A DNA stretch of 62,607 bases, taken from positions 1 through 62,607 of the forward strand of contig JARYLZ010000009.1 of assembly GCA_029907355.1 (NCBI GenBank), given 5' to 3'. The notes beneath the pieces were generated by a model, which did no database searches, was not told the origin of the DNA, and saw nothing but the letters and a program-made list of their open reading frames with translations. A program made the translations under genes and the position numbers. Of this stretch, positions 27,192 through 35,273 are shown piece by piece (within the stretch, counting starts at the first letter, position 1; each line of letters opens with the position of its first letter). The DNA is from Bacteroidota bacterium. GTDB taxonomy: Bacteria; Bacteroidota; Ignavibacteria; SZUA-365.

Positions 27192-29195
27192 ATGAAGCCG
27201 ACCTCATTCCCCGTAACGTTCATGTGCGTCGTCTTTTTCGTGTTTCCTGGTGCGCTACCCGCGCAAAAGGTCGCGACCTGGTCGGCCCGTCTTGACCAGG
27301 AGAAGGTGAAACAAGGAGGGGAGGCTGTTGTTCTGGTCAGCGCCAAGATCGATTCGGGCTGGCACATTTATGCCGCTACACCGATGCAGGAAGGGCCGGA
27401 GGAAACGCGGATTGACTTTGCCCGGGACGCACCTTTACAGAAGATAGGTACTGTCCGCCAACCGAAACCGAACGTCGCATTCGACCAGGCGTTCGGGATT
27501 AACACGGAGTATTTCGAGCGCGAGGTCACCTTCCGTATCCCGGTCCGGATCGGTACAAACGTTCCCGCAGGTCCGGTGAAAACGGTTGCACGCGTCAGGT
27601 ACATGGGCTGCAACGACAGGCTTTGCATTCCCCCACGGAATGTCGAGGTCCCCTTAGCCTTCGAGGTTATCCCTGGGGATTCCGCGAAGACCGCCGAGGG
27701 GATGCCCGCGCATGAAACGACAGGCAAGGGGGAAATGGATACCGGAGCACCTTTGACTGGCGGCTATGGGGATGCTCGTGAAGTGGAGGCTGCACGAAGC
27801 CAGGGGTTGTGGGCGTATCTGGGGCTCGCGATGACCATGGGAGCGCTTTCACTTTTAACACCGTGCGTGTTCCCCATGATACCGATCACGATCTCGTTCT
27901 TCACGAAACGGGAGCAGGCGACGCGCGGGCGCGGTGTTCGCGACGCACTGATCTACTCCTTCGGTATCGTTTCCACCTTTACGGTTTTGGGCGTCCTCTT
28001 GGCTGTGCTTTTCGGCGCATCTGGAATCAACAAATTTGCGGCGAATCCGTGGATCAACCTCCTCATCGCGGGCATCTTCATCGCTTTCGCCCTTAACCTC
28101 TTCGGGCTGTTCGAAATTGTCGTCCCATCCGGCCTGCTCACACGAATGACGGAGGCTTCCGGGAAAGGGGGCGGGATCGTCAGCCTTCTCCTCATGGGAT
28201 TGACGTTCACGATGACGAGTTTCACGTGCACAGTGCCCTTCATCGGCACCGTCATGGTAGCGGCGGCGTCCGGTGAAATCTGGTGGTCCGTCGCGGGGAT
28301 GCTCGCATACTCCGTCGTATTCGCATGCCCATTCTTTCTCCTCGCGTTGTTCCCCTCGTGGTTGAAAACGCTACCGAAAAGCGGGGGCTGGCTCAACTCG
28401 GTGAAAGTCGTCATGGGCATGCTCGAACTTGCAGCTGCCATGAAGTTCATTTCGAACGTCGACTTGGTCTGGGCTCTCGGTATTCTCAGCCGAGACATGT
28501 TCCTCTCGTTCTGGGTCGGGATCGGCTTCATGACGTCGCTATACCTCATCGGCCTCTTCCAGCTGCCGCACGACACGAAGCCGGAGCGTATCGGGGTGTT
28601 CCGCATGCTCTTCGCTGTGTTCTTTCTCGGGATATCCGTCTATCTCTACACCGGGCTCGGGGCAAGACCTCTCGGTGAAATCGATGCGTTTCTCCCCCCC
28701 ATCGAGTACAATATGACCATACGAGCGGTCCGGGGCGGTTCACCCGTACTCCCGACACCAGCGAACCCTGCCATGAAGAGTTCCGGAGCTTCGGGTATCG
28801 GTGAGGCCGACCGCTGGGGAACGGATTACGACGAATCCCTTCGCATTGCACATCGGGAAAACAAGCTCGTTTTCATCGATTTCACCGGTCTCTCGTGCAC
28901 CAACTGCCGTTGGATGGAATCGAACGTGTTCACCCTGCCGGAGGTCCGCGAACTGCTTTCCCGATTTGTGATCGTACGCCTCTATACGGACATGAGCGGC
29001 GAGGAATCGCTCCGGAACAGGAAAATGCAAGAAGAACGGTTCGGAACGGTTGCACTCCCTTTGTACGCCGTCATGAGGTCGGACGATACGATTGTCGACA
29101 CATTCCCGGGCATGACACGCAAGCCTGAGGAGTTCGTGGCATTCCTCAAAAGAGCGCTCGACAAAGGCATGAGTGCTCGCAAGACCGACGGATGA
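27192..29195 (+). CDS. dsbD: Thiol:disulfide interchange protein DsbD
   Basis: Inner-membrane protein that carries electrons from cytoplasmic thioredoxin to periplasmic thiol pathways (cytochrome c maturation, disulfide isomerisation). All three parts are present. After a signal peptide (residues 1-25) comes DsbD-alpha with cysteines C140 and C145 (MGCNDRLC). An eight-helix beta domain has C225 in TPCVFPM and C346 in TCTVPFIG. The C-terminal thioredoxin-like gamma domain has C569-T-N-C572. 667 aa is slightly longer than E. coli DsbD. ATG 27192 has AAAGGG 6 nt upstream and gives a clean signal peptide; the frame extends to 27036. It stands alone, with an imperfect hairpin at 29202-29240 after it. 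Confidence 0.93.
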   Translation: MKPTSFPVTFMCVVFFVFPGALPAQKVATWSARLDQEKVKQGGEAVVLVSAKIDSGWHIYAATPMQEGPEETRIDFARDAPLQKIGTVRQPKPNVAFDQAFGINTEYFEREVTFRIPVRIGTNVPAGPVKTVARVRYMGCNDRLCIPPRNVEVPLAFEVIPGDSAKTAEGMPAHETTGKGEMDTGAPLTGGYGDAREVEAARSQGLWAYLGLAMTMGALSLLTPCVFPMIPITISFFTKREQATRGRGVRDALIYSFGIVSTFTVLGVLLAVLFGASGINKFAANPWINLLIAGIFIAFALNLFGLFEIVVPSGLLTRMTEASGKGGGIVSLLLMGLTFTMTSFTCTVPFIGTVMVAAASGEIWWSVAGMLAYSVVFACPFFLLALFPSWLKTLPKSGGWLNSVKVVMGMLELAAAMKFISNVDLVWALGILSRDMFLSFWVGIGFMTSLYLIGLFQLPHDTKPERIGVFRMLFAVFFLGISVYLYTGLGARPLGEIDAFLPPIEYNMTIRAVRGGSPVLPTPANPAMKSSGASGIGEADRWGTDYDESLRIAHRENKLVFIDFTGLSCTNCRWMESNVFTLPEVRELLSRFVIVRLYTDMSGEESLRNRKMQEERFGTVALPLYAVMRSDDTIVDTFPGMTRKPEEFVAFLKRALDKGMSARKTDG

Positions 29196-29504
29196 CATGA
29201 AGGGGAAGCGGGATGTTGCCCATCCCTTGAGCGGTTCCCCATCCGCTCCTTGCTTTTGTGCATCCGCACAGCCGATACGAGGGCAAAGGATGTAATTGTC
29301 CTTTTTTCGGGGCACGGGGTTTCTCAAGAGAACGATCGTTTCAAAACGGCGTGAGGAGGCACGGGAGGCCTCGACCGAGCGATCACTCGATCTCCGGGCG
29401 GTTGAAAAATGATCGAGTGGGCGTTATGTTTCTCGCGTTGATCCCGCGGATACCGCGGCGGGCGAAGAAGACCCGGCAAGGTCCATTGCACCTGAGAAAC
29501 CGAA
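29196..29504. other. Intergenic region after dsbD
   Basis: 309 bp. It contains one structured element, the nested hairpin at 29202-29240 described separately. A frame open across 29258-29752 has no domain and is mostly a shadow of the prenyl synthase. The prenyl synthase promoter, if any, is not identifiable. Confidence 0.4.
29202..29240 (+). terminator. Possible terminator hairpin after dsbD
   Basis: Nested inverted repeat: outer arms GGGGAA (29202-29207) and TTCCCC (29235-29240), inner arms GGGATG (29210-29215) and CATCCC (29221-29226), loop TTGCC. It begins 7 bp past the dsbD stop. No immediate T-tract (nearest Ts about 29250-29256), so intrinsic termination is uncertain. Confidence 0.35.
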
Positions 29505-30485
29505 ATGGAAGATCCTCAGGAATATTACGACGCGCTGCGAGCACGCATCGACGAGAGACTGGCATGCGTCGTGGAGCGCCGAGAACCGGTCACCATGTAC
29601 GAGCCGGTCCGCTATGTGCTCGGCGGGGGGGGCAAACGTGTACGTCCTGTTCTCCTGCTCGTTTCCTGCGAGGCAGTGGGGGGAGCGATCGAGGACGCAA
29701 TCGACGCAGGGGTGGCGGTGGAAATTCTCCACAATTTCACGCTTGTCCATGATGATATCATGGACAACGCGGACCTGAGGAGGGGCAGGGCAACCGTCCA
29801 CAGGAAGTGGGACGCGAACGTTGCGATCCTCGTCGGCGACCAATTGATCGGAATCGCCTACATGTGCCTCCTCCGGACGAAAAACGGTGATATCCGGAAA
29901 CTCGTCGACGTGTTCACGCAAGGGATGATCGAAGTGTGCGAGGGGCAGAGCTACGACAAGGAATTCGAGTCTGCACCCTCTGTGACGGAAGAGGAATACC
30001 TCATGATGATCGGGAAGAAGACCGGGAGGCTGGTCGCCATGTCAGCCGAACTCGGTGCCCTGATCGGGAACGGAGATGATCGTCAGCGGGTGGCACTCGC
30101 TCGATATGCCACGGCACTCGGGTGCGCTTTCCAAATACAGGACGATCTCCTCGACGTCACGGGGGACGAAAGATCGTTCGGGAAATGCGTGGGCGGGGAC
30201 ATTCTCGAGGGGAAAAAAACGTACCTCCTCGTATCCGCCATGAACACCGCGGAAGGAAAGGACCGCGATATCTTGATGCATGTCGCGGGACGCCGTTCTC
30301 CCTGGCCGGGTATCGTTGAGGAAGTAACGGAGATTTACCGGCGTCTCGGGGTCATCGAACGTGCACGCGAACGGGTCCGGCAGGATACCGAAAGTGCTAT
30401 TCGCGCTCTGGGGGATCTCCCCCCCGGGAGGGGCAGGGACATGCTGACGTGGATGGCGGGTATGCTCCTGGAGCGTACATCGTGA
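29505..30485 (+). CDS. Trans-isoprenyl diphosphate synthase (polyprenyl synthetase)
   Basis: Condenses isopentenyl diphosphate with allylic diphosphates to make the prenyl chain of quinones or related lipids. First aspartate-rich motif DDIMDNADLRRG (about residues 84-95) and second DDLLDVTGDERSFGK (about 210-224) bind magnesium-diphosphate; GGGGKRVRP near residue 40 is the substrate lysine/arginine region. Length 326 aa suits long-chain (octaprenyl/heptaprenyl) synthases. A relatively small-residue position before the first motif (HNFTLVHDD) is compatible with a long product, but chain length is a guess. The HPr gene overlaps its stop. Confidence 0.92.
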   Translation: MEDPQEYYDALRARIDERLACVVERREPVTMYEPVRYVLGGGGKRVRPVLLLVSCEAVGGAIEDAIDAGVAVEILHNFTLVHDDIMDNADLRRGRATVHRKWDANVAILVGDQLIGIAYMCLLRTKNGDIRKLVDVFTQGMIEVCEGQSYDKEFESAPSVTEEEYLMMIGKKTGRLVAMSAELGALIGNGDDRQRVALARYATALGCAFQIQDDLLDVTGDERSFGKCVGGDILEGKKTYLLVSAMNTAEGKDRDILMHVAGRRSPWPGIVEEVTEIYRRLGVIERARERVRQDTESAIRALGDLPPGRGRDMLTWMAGMLLERTS

Positions 30486-30763
30486 GTCGGGTACGGATGA
30501 TCGAGAGAACCGTTACGATCAAGAACAAGGCCGGTTTGCACACGCGTCCCGCGGCGGGTCTCGTCAAGCTCGCCTCGCGGTTCCGGTCGGAGTTCTTCAT
30601 CCGCAAGGACGGTATCGAGATCAACGGCAAGAGCATCATCGGTGTCATGACGCTGGCGGCGGAGCGCGGCTCGCAACTGACACTCGTCTTCGACGGTGAG
30701 GACGAGGAGGAAGCGGCGAGGACGGTGTGTGCGTATTTCGACGAGGGTTTCGGTGAACCCTGA
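30482..30763 (+). CDS. ptsH: Phosphocarrier protein HPr
   Basis: Small phosphotransfer protein of the PTS: receives phosphate from enzyme I on the active histidine in GLHTRPA (H20 here, H15 in standard numbering). The serine equivalent to Ser46 is kept in GKSIIGVM, the site used by HPr kinase/phosphorylase for regulation. I used GTG 30482, which overlaps the previous stop (GTGA) and has GGAG 8 nt upstream (93 aa); ATG 30497 (88 aa) is a plausible alternative. It overlaps enzyme I by 11 bp. Confidence 0.9.
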   Translation: MSRVRMIERTVTIKNKAGLHTRPAAGLVKLASRFRSEFFIRKDGIEINGKSIIGVMTLAAERGSQLTLVFDGEDEEEAARTVCAYFDEGFGEP

Positions 30764-32570
30764 TCGCAAAGAAAGCGGCCGAGGGGGGGGACCGGAAGAG
30801 CCGAAAGAACAGATCCTCCGGGGTTTACCGGCTTCAGCGGGGATGGCTATCGGTCCGGCGTACCTCTACGAGCGAGAAGAGGTCTTCGTCGCCGAGCGCA
30901 CCCTCGATGAGGCGGAGATCGCATGGGAGCTCACGCTGCTCAAAGACGCATTTACGCGCGCGAACCACGAGCTCGAGAATATCACCGAGTATGCCCGGGA
31001 ACGTCTCGATCAAGAAGCAGCCGCGATCTTCGAAAGCCAGATCATGCTCTTGAACGACCCGGAATTGTTCCGTGCCATCGAACGACGGATACGACTCGAG
31101 AAAAAGAACGCGGATTTCCTGATCCACCAGGAACTCGAGCGATACAAAGCCCTGCTCATCACGACGAACGACCCCCTGTTCCGCGACCGCATTCCCGACC
31201 TCGACGAAGTGGCGCAGCGTCTCCTTCGCTGCCTTCAGCGGAAGCGGCTTCGCTCCTCCGTGGAAGGGAAACATATCATCGTCGCGAATCAACTCTCCCC
31301 TGCCGACACCATCCTTTTCAGCCGAAACGACGTGCTCGGTTATGCCACGGACCTCGGCGGAGTGACGTCGCACGCTGCCATCCTCGCCCGTTCTTTGAAG
31401 ATCCCGGCGGTCGTCGCACTCCACGAGGCCACAGCATCGATACGCACAGGCGATCCCTTGATCATCGACGGCCATCGGGGCCTGCTCATCATCCATCCGA
31501 CTCCGGAGCGTGTCCGGGAATACGAGAAAAAAATCGAACGCACACGCGCCCTCGAGGCGAAGATGGACGGACTCGTGCACTTACCGGGGGCGACACCGGA
31601 CGGCCGTACGGTGGACATCGACGCGAATGCAGAGTTCGTCGACGAGTGCGAGTATATCCTCGCACAGGGTGCGGGCGGGATCGGGTTGTACAGAACGGAG
31701 CATCTCTATCTCCTCGAAGGGGGATTCCCCTCGGAGCAGGAACAGTACATCGCCTACAGCACGATCGCATCCATGATGTACCCTCGCAAGGTCATCATCC
31801 GCACCTTCGATATCGGAGGGGAAAAGCTGACCGATCGGCAGTACGAGGAGGAAAACCCATCGCTGGGATGGCGTGGGATCCGCGTTCTCCTCGACAAACC
31901 GGAAGTGTTTCGTCAGCAGTTGCGAGCAATCCTGCGGGCTTCGGCAGCGAAGAACGTCAAGCTCATGTTCCCGATGATTTCGGGATTGGCCGAACTGCGG
32001 AGAGCGCTCGCCCATCTCGAGGATGTGCGGCGAGAGTTGCGCGACAGCGGAGTCCTCTTCGACCAGCACATGGAAGTAGGGATCATGATCGAAGTTCCCT
32101 CTTCGGTGTTCCTGGCCGATCTCTTCGCGCGAGAGGTCGACTTCTTCAGCATCGGAACGAACGATCTCGTGCAGTACCTCCTCGCCGTCGATCGGACGAA
32201 TGACTTGATCGTGGAATTGTACCAGGAATTCCACCCTGCCGTACTTCGCGCCGTCAAGCACGTAATCGATACGGCCCATGCGGCAGGTATCCGGGTCGGT
32301 ATGTGCGGTGAGATGGCGGGGAACCCGATGGCAGTCGCGTTGCTCCTCGGCATGGGGCTCGACGAGTACAGCATGATCCCATCCGTCATCCCGATCGTCA
32401 AGGGGATCATTCGGCGTACGCCTTTCACGGAGGCGAAGGCCCTCGCCGACGAGGCTCTCAGCAAAACCACCAGCGCCGAAGTGCGCGAGCTCGTCGCGTC
32501 GTTCTTCGCATCGCGCTACACGGATTTGTGGCAGCCAACGAACAGCGGGCATGTGCCCCCCTCGGAGTGA
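30753..32570 (+). CDS. ptsI: PTS phosphoenolpyruvate-protein phosphotransferase (enzyme I)
   Basis: Transfers phosphate from phosphoenolpyruvate to HPr. N-terminal phosphohistidine domain with the active site GGVTSHAAILARS (H207). C-terminal PEP-binding TIM barrel has GIGLYRTEHLY, DIGGEK, MIEVPSS, FFSIGTNDLVQY and the catalytic cysteine in GMCGEMAGN. 605 aa from GTG 30753, which is preceded by GAGGG at 5 nt and lies inside the HPr gene; the open frame begins at 30696 but would then read most of HPr out of frame. No sugar-specific EII genes are in the window, so sugar transport or a purely regulatory role cannot be decided here. Confidence 0.94.
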   Translation: MNPDRKESGRGGGPEEPKEQILRGLPASAGMAIGPAYLYEREEVFVAERTLDEAEIAWELTLLKDAFTRANHELENITEYARERLDQEAAAIFESQIMLLNDPELFRAIERRIRLEKKNADFLIHQELERYKALLITTNDPLFRDRIPDLDEVAQRLLRCLQRKRLRSSVEGKHIIVANQLSPADTILFSRNDVLGYATDLGGVTSHAAILARSLKIPAVVALHEATASIRTGDPLIIDGHRGLLIIHPTPERVREYEKKIERTRALEAKMDGLVHLPGATPDGRTVDIDANAEFVDECEYILAQGAGGIGLYRTEHLYLLEGGFPSEQEQYIAYSTIASMMYPRKVIIRTFDIGGEKLTDRQYEEENPSLGWRGIRVLLDKPEVFRQQLRAILRASAAKNVKLMFPMISGLAELRRALAHLEDVRRELRDSGVLFDQHMEVGIMIEVPSSVFLADLFAREVDFFSIGTNDLVQYLLAVDRTNDLIVELYQEFHPAVLRAVKHVIDTAHAAGIRVGMCGEMAGNPMAVALLLGMGLDEYSMIPSVIPIVKGIIRRTPFTEAKALADEALSKTTSAEVRELVASFFASRYTDLWQPTNSGHVPPSE

Positions 32571-32651
32571 ATGGGAGCGGGGTAGTCGTTTTTCACGGCA
32601 TGGCCGCTCGGAAATGGAGATCCCGGGGATGTATTCCAGACGAGGTGTTCC

Positions 32652-33983
32652 ATGGAAATGCCGTTGAACCTGGATGACACGTGGGTGTGGGAATCCATCG
32701 GCGAAAGCACACGACGCCGCGCGGAAACATCGTGCGCAGAGGCCCGACGAAGGCTCATCGACAGGAGCGGACCGGGGAGAGGATTCCTCGGTTGGCTTGA
32801 TCTCCCCGAAACGATCGAAAGCCATGTCTCGGACATCGTGGAAACGGCGGGTCGCCTCCGCGAGGAAACGGACGTTCTCGTCGTGATCGGCATCGGGGGG
32901 TCTTATCTCGGTGCACGCGCCGTGATCGAAGCGTGCGGGGGCGGCACGCGGGGTTTTCCCCGTATCCGCTATGCAGGCCACCATCTTTCAGGGAAATATC
33001 TCGCGTCACTCCTTGACGAGCTTGAGGGACGCCGCGTCACCGTCAATGTCATATCGAAATCCGGAACGACGACGGAACCCGCCATAGCGTTCCGCGTTCT
33101 CAAACAGTGGATGGAGAACCGCTATGGCCGGCGGGAAGCAGCGAAACGCATTATCGTCACGACGGACCCCTCGAAGGGCCCACTGCGCGAGCTTGCTTCA
33201 AAGGAAGGCTACAAGACCTTTCCCATTCCGGAAGATGTCGGCGGCCGCTTTTCCGTGCTGAGCGCCGTGGGACTTTTCCCGATTGCTTCAGCGGGTCACG
33301 ACGTCCGCGCCTTGCTCGAGGGTGCACGGTGGATGCGTTCGTGCTTTCTCCGCGATGAGGGGGGTGAGGCTCCTTCTTTTCGTTATGCCGCGGCACGGAC
33401 TGCCCTCGCCGCAGTGGGGAAGCGCGTCGAAGTGCTCGCCGTCTTCGAACCGGAACTAGGGATGGTGGCCGAGTGGTGGAAACAGCTATTCGGTGAAAGC
33501 GAAGGGAAACAGAGGAAAGGGCTTTTCCCCTCGTCCGTTGTTTACACTACGGATCTGCACTCGCTGGGGCAGTACATTCAGGAAGGGACGCCAATCCTTT
33601 TCGAGACTTTTCTCCGCGCTGAGAGCGCGGGGGGGGATCTCGTGGTACCTCCTCTCGATGGGGACAGCGACGGACTGCAGTACCTGGCAGGCCGCGGACT
33701 TTCGTGGATCAATCGGAAAGCGTGGGAGGGAACGGCTCTCGCGCATCGGGCCGGCGGAGTTCCCGTAATGACTATTTCGGTGGCCGGTTTGTCCTGCTTC
33801 GAGGTGGGGGCGCTTCTCTATATGTTCCAAGCGGCGGTCGCGATCAGCGGTTACGCTATCGGTGTGAACCCCTTCGACCAGCCGGGTGTCGAGGCATACA
33901 AGCGGAACATGTTCGCGCTCCTCGGAAAACCGGGGTTCGAGCGCGAGGCGGAAGCCCTCCGGCGCATGCAAGGTGCAGGTTGA
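32652..33983 (+). CDS. pgi: Glucose-6-phosphate isomerase
   Basis: Interconverts glucose-6-phosphate and fructose-6-phosphate in glycolysis. Two SIS domains: VIGIGGSYLGARAVIEA (about residues 77-93) and NVISKSGTTTEPAIAFR (about 135-151). The catalytic glutamate region is in LFGESEGK, and the C-terminal lysine region is in NPFDQPGVEAYK. 443 aa matches the short bacterial form (about 450 aa) typical of Firmicutes and several FCB members, not the 550-aa proteobacterial form. It follows the PTS genes by 80 bp and is followed by a second isomerase of another family. Confidence 0.95.
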   Translation: MEMPLNLDDTWVWESIGESTRRRAETSCAEARRRLIDRSGPGRGFLGWLDLPETIESHVSDIVETAGRLREETDVLVVIGIGGSYLGARAVIEACGGGTRGFPRIRYAGHHLSGKYLASLLDELEGRRVTVNVISKSGTTTEPAIAFRVLKQWMENRYGRREAAKRIIVTTDPSKGPLRELASKEGYKTFPIPEDVGGRFSVLSAVGLFPIASAGHDVRALLEGARWMRSCFLRDEGGEAPSFRYAAARTALAAVGKRVEVLAVFEPELGMVAEWWKQLFGESEGKQRKGLFPSSVVYTTDLHSLGQYIQEGTPILFETFLRAESAGGDLVVPPLDGDSDGLQYLAGRGLSWINRKAWEGTALAHRAGGVPVMTISVAGLSCFEVGALLYMFQAAVAISGYAIGVNPFDQPGVEAYKRNMFALLGKPGFEREAEALRRMQGAG

Positions 33984-34132
33984 AAATCCGGCTGTATCCA
34001 ACATGGGATGGCTCAATATGGCGCTTTCGAGATGCGTGACGAGGGTGAAGAGGGGGCGAGGTGCGTATCTTTGTTCACGGCTTCGTCTCGTCGTATGTTA
34101 TCGGAAAAGATTCGCGCAGAAACGTGTGTCCC

Positions 34133-35206
34133 ATGTACCCGTTAGATTACCGGCATCTGATCGAGAAATACGACCCCACAGCGCAATACGAGGTGCTCCG
34201 CGCTTTTCCCGACCAGGTTCGCGTCGGGATCGCTGCAGTGGATAGGTTGAAAACGGGATGGCCGAAAAAAGGCGCATTCCGTTCCGTTCTCATTGCAGGA
34301 ATGGGAGGATCGGCAATCGTCGGAGATGCCCTCCGGTGCTTCGCGGAATCGAGATCCCCGTACCCGATTTCTCTCCGGCGGGATTACCGTCTGCCCGCCT
34401 GGGTCGGTAACGACACGCTTTTGATCGCCGTCAGTTACTCGGGTACTACTGAGGAAACGCTGGCCGTTTTCGAAGAAGCCGCGTCACGCGGCTGTCCCCG
34501 TATCGTCATCGCGTCGGGAGGGGTGCTTGCCGAACGAGCGGAGAAGCTGGGGGTGCCGCTGATCCGGATACCAAGCGGGTACGCACCCCGATTCGCATTC
34601 GGATACCTTTTTTTCGCGATACTCCGTCTTGCCGAAGTCCTCGGCATCGTGACACTTCGACCGGGAGAGGTTGAAGGGGCTCTCGGTGCGATTGCAGAAG
34701 CGGTCGGACGCTTCTCGGATTGGAACGATCCAGGCAACCCGGCCGTCGCACTCGCCGAGAGGCTTCACGGGTTCATGCCCGTCATCTACGCCGCAAATGG
34801 TCTTCTCGAAGCTGTCGCCTTACGCTGGCGCGGACAGATCGAAGAGAATGCGAAGACCCTCGCATACGGCAACGTGCTCCCCGAGATGAATCACAACGAA
34901 ATCGTCGGATGGGAGAAAAACCCCGAGATCCTGAAACGGATCTTCGTGATCGCCCTCGCCGACCCTGACGATCACCCCGCGGTCAAGAAACGGATGATGG
35001 CGACACTGGACATGATCCGTCCTCTCGCTGCCGGTATCCATACGATCGAAAGCACGCGCCCAGAGCCCTTAGCGCGCCTTTGCGAACTGATTTGCCTCGG
35101 GGATTGGGTGAGTTACTATCTTGCCGTCGGTATCCATGTGGACCCATACCCCATCCGGAACATCGTTGCCCTCAAGGACGCTCTCGGACGGTTGGAACGG
35201 GCTTGA
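34133..35206 (+). CDS. Bifunctional phosphoglucose/phosphomannose isomerase
   Basis: SIS-domain isomerase expected to use both glucose-6-phosphate and mannose-6-phosphate. It has the N-terminal glycine motif AGMGGSAIVGD, the phosphate-binding SYSGTTEETLAVFEEA, and the C-terminal region PEMNHNEIVGWE with the conserved glutamate and histidine of the PGI/PMI family. 357 aa from ATG 34133 is normal. A longer start, GTG 34061, has a good GAGGGGG site 4 nt upstream and adds 24 residues, so the true start is open. Beside a separate pgi, its main role may be mannose-6-phosphate supply for glycans. Confidence 0.88.
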   Translation: MYPLDYRHLIEKYDPTAQYEVLRAFPDQVRVGIAAVDRLKTGWPKKGAFRSVLIAGMGGSAIVGDALRCFAESRSPYPISLRRDYRLPAWVGNDTLLIAVSYSGTTEETLAVFEEAASRGCPRIVIASGGVLAERAEKLGVPLIRIPSGYAPRFAFGYLFFAILRLAEVLGIVTLRPGEVEGALGAIAEAVGRFSDWNDPGNPAVALAERLHGFMPVIYAANGLLEAVALRWRGQIEENAKTLAYGNVLPEMNHNEIVGWEKNPEILKRIFVIALADPDDHPAVKKRMMATLDMIRPLAAGIHTIESTRPEPLARLCELICLGDWVSYYLAVGIHVDPYPIRNIVALKDALGRLERA

Positions 35207-35273
35207 ACGTCCGCCCGTACGAAGAGAGCGGTACCTTCCAAGAAGCGGACGCAGAAGAAACGTTTGCATCGCG

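Noticed and set aside
31581-32984. A 467-codon open frame on the minus strand
   Set aside because: Antisense to ptsI and the start of pgi; no domain, and both sense genes are certain.
34071-34099. Sigma70-like promoter TTGTTC-N17-TATGTT before the PGI/PMI gene
   Set aside because: Only 3 of 6 and 4 of 6 matches, and the alternative GTG 34061 would place it inside the coding region.
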